Shown here one piece after another: positions 62,296 through 64,000 of a DNA stretch of 64,000 nt. Made by a program: the position numbers and the translations under genes. Origin of the DNA: Klebsiella sp. RIT-PI-d (lineage in GTDB: Bacteria > Pseudomonadota > Gammaproteobacteria > Enterobacterales > Enterobacteriaceae); contig NZ_LGIT01000009.1 of the NCBI RefSeq assembly GCF_001187865.1, forward strand, positions 1,922,001-1,986,000, written 5' to 3'. Under the pieces are notes generated by a model, which saw only the letters and a program-made list of their open reading frames with translations, was not told the DNA's origin and made no database searches. Position 1 is the stretch's first letter; every line of letters begins with the position of its first letter.

Positions 62296-62655
62296 AAAAA
62301 CGGTGCGGATCAGATCGTGCTTATCGGTCCGCAAACATTATGCAAGATCAGAAAAACGTGTTAAGGCGTCGATGAAGAAATCGACGCTTGATCAAAATAT
62401 CTATTTTTTTTATAGATTATTGACATGCCCTCCAGGCCTTATGCGCTGTGGTTTCTTCCTTTCTTACGCTTTCGCAACCTCAATTTAACCTCAAAATCAA
62501 CTCTTGTACTCAAAAGAATCCTTACTAGAATACTCACCATATAGCGTTCATTTTATTCATCACCCCCTACATATAGTATTTATCCACAGAGTTAGTCACA
62601 ACGACGTTTTGTGGATGAGCGGGGGTCATTTCTATACGGACAGGTAAAAAAGCAC
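62296..62655 (+). promoter_or_regulatory. nrdAB control region: candidate NrdR and DnaA sites
   Basis: Two related sites, caccATATAGcg (about 62536-62546) and ctacATATAGta (about 62567-62578), are 32 bp apart, the phased spacing of NrdR boxes. A perfect DnaA box TTATCCACA lies at 62580-62588 and an inverted near match (TGTGGATGA) at about 62611-62619. A weak stem TGCGGA...TCCGCA just after ubiG may end its message. Confidence 0.6.
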
Positions 62656-64000
62656 ATGAATCAGAGTCTGCTGGTGACAAAGCGTGACGGTCGCACTGAG
62701 CGTATTAATCTCGACAAAATCCACCGCGTGCTGGATTGGGCGGCAGATGGGCTGAATAACGTCTCTATTTCTCAGGTCGAACTGCGCTCCCACATTCAGT
62801 TTTATGACGGGATCAAGACGTCCGACATTCACGAGACCATTATCAAAGCAGCCGCAGATCTGATTTCTCGCGAGGCCCCCGATTACCAGTATCTGGCCGC
62901 CCGCCTGGCCATTTTCCACCTGCGTAAGAAAGCATACGGTCAGTTTGAGCCGCCGGCACTGTACGACCATGTGTCTAAAATGGTTGAGCTGGGCAAATAC
63001 GATACCCATCTGCTGGAAGATTACTCGCCTGAAGAGTTTGCCCGGATGGACGCGTTCATCGTGCACGATCGGGATATGACGTTCTCCTACGCAGCGGTTA
63101 AGCAGCTGGAAGGAAAATATCTGGTGCAGAACCGCGTCAGCGGTGAAATCTATGAAAGCGCCCAGTTCCTGTATATCCTGGTGGCTGCCTGCCTGTTCTC
63201 TAACTATCCGCGTGAAACCCGCCTTGATTACGTAAAACGTTTCTACGATGCGGTTTCGACCTTCAAGATTTCACTGCCAACGCCGATCATGTCCGGCGTG
63301 CGCACGCCGACTCGCCAGTTCAGCTCTTGCGTGCTGATTGAGTGCGGCGACAGCCTTGATTCCATCAATGCCACCTCCAGCGCCATTGTAAAATACGTTT
63401 CTCAGCGTGCCGGTATCGGTATTAACGCCGGTCGTATTCGTGCCCTGGGCAGTCCGATCCGCGGCGGTGAGGCGTTCCACACCGGCTGTATTCCGTTTTA
63501 CAAGCATTTCCAGACCGCCGTTAAATCCTGTTCACAGGGCGGCGTACGCGGGGGTGCTGCGACACTGTTTTATCCGATGTGGCATCTGGAAGTAGAAAGC
63601 CTGCTGGTGCTGAAAAACAACCGTGGGGTTGAAGGCAACCGCGTTCGCCATATGGATTACGGCGTACAAATCAACAAACTTATGTATACCCGCCTGCTGA
63701 AAGGCGGAGATATCTCCCTGTTTAGCCCGTCTGACGTGCCGGGACTGTATGACGCCTTCTTTGCCGATCAGGACGAATTTGAACGTCTGTATACGCAATA
63801 TGAGCAGGACAGCACTATTCGCAAGCAGCGCATCAAAGCAGTAGAACTGTTCTCCCTGATGATGCAGGAACGCGCCTCGACCGGCCGGATCTACATCCAG
63901 AACGTTGACCACTGTAATACGCACAGTCCGTTTGATCCGCAGGTTGCGCCGGTTCGTCAGTCGAACCTGTGTCTGGAAATTGCCCTGCCGACTAAACCGT
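62656..64000 (+). CDS. nrdA: Class Ia ribonucleotide reductase alpha subunit NrdA, partial
   Basis: 448 complete codons from the ATG at 62656 (MNQSLLVTKRDG), running off the window (full length about 761 aa). ATP-cone at residues 1-95; catalytic barrel begins with 'TPTRQFSSCVLIECGDS' (Cys225) and contains NLCLEI with Cys439. Reduces ribonucleotides to deoxyribonucleotides with NrdB. Confidence 0.97.
   Translation, partial: MNQSLLVTKRDGRTERINLDKIHRVLDWAADGLNNVSISQVELRSHIQFYDGIKTSDIHETIIKAAADLISREAPDYQYLAARLAIFHLRKKAYGQFEPPALYDHVSKMVELGKYDTHLLEDYSPEEFARMDAFIVHDRDMTFSYAAVKQLEGKYLVQNRVSGEIYESAQFLYILVAACLFSNYPRETRLDYVKRFYDAVSTFKISLPTPIMSGVRTPTRQFSSCVLIECGDSLDSINATSSAIVKYVSQRAGIGINAGRIRALGSPIRGGEAFHTGCIPFYKHFQTAVKSCSQGGVRGGAATLFYPMWHLEVESLLVLKNNRGVEGNRVRHMDYGVQINKLMYTRLLKGGDISLFSPSDVPGLYDAFFADQDEFERLYTQYEQDSTIRKQRIKAVELFSLMMQERASTGRIYIQNVDHCNTHSPFDPQVAPVRQSNLCLEIALPTKP

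Overview
The window is enterobacterial chromosome (Enterobacteriaceae) carrying most of a lambda-type prophage. The host genes follow the E. coli/Salmonella order: proL remnant, fimbrial cluster, dinI-like gene, SulP-type transporter, mgtE, yojI, alkB, ada, apbE, ompC, micF, rcsD, rcsB, rcsC, gyrA, ubiG, nrdA. The E. coli K-12 insertions atoSC (between rcsC and gyrA) and yfaL (between ubiG and nrdA) are absent. GyrA has Thr at position 83, which fits genera such as Citrobacter or some Klebsiella. I do not assign a genus.

Positions 1 to about 36650 are prophage, inserted in the tRNA-Pro(GGG) gene proL. The last 48 nt of that tRNA form the right junction (36606-36653). The left junction and the end of gene J lie outside the window. 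Read from right to left the layout is lambda's: int, xis, two early genes, pL with left operators, cI, right operators with pR, cro, a YmfL/CII-like regulator, a replication protein with a five-iteron origin, Dam-like methylase, LexA-like wHTH protein, RusA, antirepressor, DUF968, Q, lysis genes, cos, then Nu1-A-W-B-C/Nu3-D-E-FI-FII-Z-U-V-G/GT-H-M-L-K-I-J. Head proteins, the cos site and many protein lengths match lambda closely.

Three accessory pieces interrupt this plan. (1) A forward-strand, AT-rich two-gene cassette at 23928-26280 lies between Q and the lysis genes. It encodes a YejK/NdpA-type (NA37) nucleoid-associated protein and a membrane-anchored protein of unknown family, and is the best candidate for an undescribed phage-exclusion or lysogenic-conversion system. 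(2) A lipoprotein moron with its own promoter-like site and terminator lies between tail genes K and I (4226-4646). (3) A lambda-family holin reading frame broken by one UGA (23325-23570) lies upstream of an intact phage-21-type holin/SAR-endolysin/Rz/Rz1 cassette.

The host part holds a chaperone-usher fimbrial operon (subunit, chaperone, usher, tip protein), a LexA-boxed dinI-like gene, a SulP transporter without STAS domain that overlaps mgtE tail to tail, the Ada DNA-repair operon, OmpC with the antisense-regulator gene micF, the Rcs phosphorelay, gyrase A, UbiG and the start of NrdA behind candidate NrdR and DnaA sites.
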